Part shown: piece after piece, positions 5,559 to 7,313 of the stretch
Layout of the letters: every line of letters starts with the position of its first letter
Position numbering within the stretch: position 1 is the stretch's first letter
Assembly: GCA_020844525.1 (NCBI GenBank)
Contig: JAJGAH010000118.1
Span: 1 to 7,313, forward strand
Source of the DNA: Eubacterium sp.
GTDB lineage: Bacteria; Bacillota; Clostridia; Lachnospirales; Lachnospiraceae
Direction of reading: 5' to 3'
DNA length: 7,313 bases
Position numbers and translations under genes: made by a program
Notes under the pieces: generated by a model
What the model was told of the DNA's origin: nothing
Database searches by the model: none
Seen by the model: the letters and a program-made list of their open reading frames with translations, nothing else

Positions 5559-6515
5559 ATGGACGAAAATGAAATCGAAGTCCCGATTTATCTGATCACG
5601 GGATTTCTGGAGAGCGGCAAGACATCCTTCCTGAATTTCACGATCGCGCAGGATTACTTCCAGATTGATGGCCCGACGCTTCTGATCAACACCGAAGAGG
5701 GTGAAGAGGAGTATGATGAGAAGGAGCTTCTGAAGTATAACACCGTCATCGAGACCATCGATGAGCAGGAGCAGTTCAGCTTCGAGAATCTTCGTGCTTT
5801 TCAGAGAAAATATGAGCCGGAGCGTGTCATCATCGAGTTCAATCCGCTCTGGAGTGTGGACAAGCTCTGGCAGATGAAGCTCCCGCGTGGCTGGGGCATT
5901 GTACAGCAGATTGTCACAGTGGATGCCTCCACCTTCCAGGTCTACCAGGCGAACATGAAATCCCTGTTTGCAGAGATGAGCAGACAGGCGGACATGGTTC
6001 TGTTCAACCGCTGCAAGAGAGATATGCCGCTGGCGAATTTCCGCCGCAGCTTCAAGGTGGTAAATCCGGGCTGTGATGTACAGTTCCTCGATGTGGACGG
6101 ACAGCCGGTGGATATCTTTGAGGATACGGTTCCCTATGATCTGGACCAGGACATCATCGATATCGATGATGTCGATTATGGCATTTTCTTCGTGGATCTG
6201 CAGGACAATCCGGACCGTTACAAGGGAAAAAAGGTGCGCTTCAAGGGAATGGTATTGAAGAGCAAAGAAGCCGGTGCAGATTTCTTCATGCCGGCGCGTA
6301 CGGCAATGACCTGCTGCGCAGCGGATATGCAGTACATCGGATATCTCTGCCACAGCAAGAACGCACCGAAGTTGACCGAGGGAAGCTGGGTGCAGCTGAC
6401 CGCCAGGGTAGATTACAAGTTTGTGCCGATGGCACAGGAGGAAGAGCCGGTATTCCAGGCTATCACCATCAAAGCCGCGAATCCGCCGGCCGTAGAAACC
6501 GTTTACTTCAACTAA
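5559..6515 (+). CDS. Divergent COG0523-like GTPase fused to a YcgQ-like (TIGR03943) domain
   Basis: This 318-residue protein has no signal peptide. Residues 8-190 form a G domain related to its upstream neighbour, with Walker A GFLESGKTS (15-23) and VIIEFNPLW (90-98) at the Walker B position. The region that carries CxCC in true metallochaperones is replaced by an acidic stretch (about 45-57, EEGEEEYDEKE) with no Cys, and the base-recognition motif is unclear (FNRCKRD, 149-155). Residues 207-318 resemble the soluble C-terminal domain of YcgQ/TIGR03943 proteins: YKGKKVRFKGMV, then RTAMTCCAADMQYIG with the family's Cys pair (C252, C253), then GSWVQL and a closing P-rich strand. YcgQ proteins usually pair with an UPF0718 permease and occur near COG0523 genes in metal regulons. 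No permease is encoded here. The start is the only one in frame after a stop at 5547; its ribosome binding site (AAGAGAAGAG, 5548-5557) lacks GG and looks weak. The gene is probably co-transcribed with the first GTPase. Its role in metal allocation is inferred. Confidence 0.82.
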   Translation: MDENEIEVPIYLITGFLESGKTSFLNFTIAQDYFQIDGPTLLINTEEGEEEYDEKELLKYNTVIETIDEQEQFSFENLRAFQRKYEPERVIIEFNPLWSVDKLWQMKLPRGWGIVQQIVTVDASTFQVYQANMKSLFAEMSRQADMVLFNRCKRDMPLANFRRSFKVVNPGCDVQFLDVDGQPVDIFEDTVPYDLDQDIIDIDDVDYGIFFVDLQDNPDRYKGKKVRFKGMVLKSKEAGADFFMPARTAMTCCAADMQYIGYLCHSKNAPKLTEGSWVQLTARVDYKFVPMAQEEEPVFQAITIKAANPPAVETVYFN

Positions 6516-6535
6516 CAGAAAAACAGGATACGTTC

Positions 6536-6578
6536 ACAGACACGATCCGGGGTACCCGCGCCGGCCGTGTCTGTTTTT
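6536..6578 (+). terminator. Intrinsic terminator after the GTPase operon
   Basis: ACAGACACG (6536-6544) pairs with CGTGTCTGT (6566-6574). An inner CCGG/CCGG stem (6547-6550 with 6561-6564) extends it past a small internal loop. The last T of the stem opens a five-T run (6574-6578). It lies 20 bases after the stop codon of the fused GTPase, as expected for the end of that operon. Confidence 0.9.
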
Positions 6579-6650
6579 GGCGTTTCGCAAGTGGCACTGT
6601 TACTGCTTCTATTCACAATTTTAAAACGATGAAGGGCTTCACAGCTAGTG

Positions 6651-6684
6651 CAGACATGACAATTGATAAGCGTTTTTATGTCTG
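6651..6684 (+). other. Inverted repeat in the pth leader
   Basis: CAGACAT (6651-6657) is inverted as ATGTCTG (6678-6684) with a 20-base spacer, in the gap between the terminator and pth. The same stretch holds a 12-codon open frame, MTIDKRFYVCNA (6655-6693), with no ribosome binding site. A weak TTGATA (6663-6668) has no matching -10 box. I cannot name a regulator or place a pth promoter with confidence. Confidence 0.3.
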
Positions 6685-6763
6685 TAATGCCTGAGACAGC
6701 AGGTTTTAGGCACAGCAGATTTAATACAAGGCAGCTTTTTCGAATGCAGTGAGGATAGTATTT

Positions 6764-7313
6764 ATGTATTTGATTGCAGGACTCGGAAATCCGGGGAAAA
6801 AATACGATGGAACGAAACACAACATGGGCTTTGATGTGATCACGGAGCTGGCGGACCGCTACAATGTCCCAAGCTCAGGCATCAGCATGCAGGGCATGTA
6901 CGGTAAAGCGGTAATCGGCGGCCAGAAGGTAATTCTGCTCAAGCCGCTTACCTATATGAATCTTTCCGGAGAAGCCATCCGTGCTTATCTGCAGTACTAC
7001 AAGATCGATCCGGAGACGCAGCTGATCGTTATCTACGACGACATTGATCTGGCACCCGGACAGCTCCGGATTCGGAAGAGAGGCAGCGCCGGCGGGCACA
7101 ACGGTATGAAGAACATCGTCCAGTGCCTCGGAACGGACCGCTTCGCCAGAATCCGGGTGGGCATCGGCGCCAAGCCGGAGAAGTGGGACCTGGCAGATTA
7201 TGTGCTGGCGCCCTTTACCAGAGAGGCGAGAGAAGCAGTGGATGCAGGTATCCATGACGCGGCGGATGCCGTGGAGATGATCCTGCAGGGTGAAATCGAC
7301 AAGGCTATGGGAA
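6764..7313 (+). CDS. pth: Peptidyl-tRNA hydrolase, 3' end beyond the window
   Basis: This enzyme cleaves the ester bond of peptidyl-tRNAs dropped by ribosomes, recycling tRNA in the cytoplasm. The reading frame is open from ATG 6764 to the window edge (183 codons), close to the usual length of about 190, so only the last few residues are missing. Family signatures are intact: AGLGNPGKKYDGTKHNMGF (5-23) with N9 and catalytic H19, LTYMNLSG (62-69) with N66, YDDIDL (91-96) with D92, and GGHNG (110-114) with N113, matching N10, H20, N68, D93 and N114 of Escherichia coli Pth. GAGGA (6751-6755) is the ribosome binding site. The gene is separated from the GTPase operon by a strong terminator and so is probably transcribed independently. 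Confidence 0.97.
   Translation, partial: MYLIAGLGNPGKKYDGTKHNMGFDVITELADRYNVPSSGISMQGMYGKAVIGGQKVILLKPLTYMNLSGEAIRAYLQYYKIDPETQLIVIYDDIDLAPGQLRIRKRGSAGGHNGMKNIVQCLGTDRFARIRVGIGAKPEKWDLADYVLAPFTREAREAVDAGIHDAADAVEMILQGEIDKAMG

Noticed and set aside
5490..6353. 287-residue antisense open frame on the minus strand
   Set aside because: It lies opposite the fused GTPase gene, whose + strand frame has clear Walker A and YcgQ-like motifs. The antisense protein shows no recognisable motif.
6875..7255. Minus-strand open frame opposite pth
   Set aside because: It overlaps the unmistakable pth frame on the other strand and has no independent support.
1..7313. CRISPR array, tRNA or rRNA gene, or intact insertion sequence
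   Set aside because: No regularly spaced repeats, cloverleaf, rRNA-like stretch or transposase with terminal inverted repeats was seen.

Overview
The window looks like a low-to-mid GC Gram-positive chromosome, most likely a Clostridia member of the Lachnospiraceae type. The reasons are strong AGGAG-type ribosome binding sites, sortase-anchored surface proteins with KTGD/IDTG sorting motifs, an Rpn-family nuclease gene of a kind common in gut Clostridia, and COG0523 GTPases close to pth. All genes read on the + strand. The family assignment is inferred from protein style, not from a marker gene.

Region 1 (1-2918) is a compact pilus-type locus: a two-domain Spy0128/FctA-like major pilin (113-1291), a class B sortase with an intact His/Cys/Arg triad (1326-2072), and a smaller FctB-like Ig-domain surface protein with a Thr/Pro stalk and a KTGD sorting signal (2184-2918). 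The order shaft pilin, class B sortase, basal pilin matches the fctA-srtC-fctB core of the streptococcal FCT pilus region. A tip adhesin and a SipA-like signal peptidase, if present, would lie left of the window. The simplest model is that the sortase polymerises the first protein through its IDTG signal and the third protein terminates or anchors the fibre.

Region 2 (2919-4230) is the more plastic part. A 358-bp non-coding gap holds an unusually long G-U-containing hairpin flanked by an 11-bp direct repeat, then a 14-bp perfect palindrome just downstream of a candidate extended -10 promoter. Next comes an Rpn/PD-(D/E)XK nuclease gene broken by a single-base frameshift (3277-4145).

Region 3 (4231-6578) is a metal-handling transcription unit. 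It begins with a consensus sigma-A promoter (TTGACA, 16 bp, TATAAT). It encodes a COG0523/CobW metallochaperone GTPase with a His/Asp/Glu/Cys-rich metal-binding linker. A second gene encodes a divergent COG0523-like G domain that lacks the CxCC metal motif and is joined to a YcgQ (TIGR03943)-like C-terminal domain with a Cys-Cys pair. A strong intrinsic terminator closes the unit. The pairing suggests a metal (probably zinc) delivery or allocation system with one metal-loading GTPase and one atypical partner.

Region 4 (6579-7313) is a roughly 185-bp leader followed by pth (peptidyl-tRNA hydrolase), which runs off the right edge of the window a few residues before its expected end.
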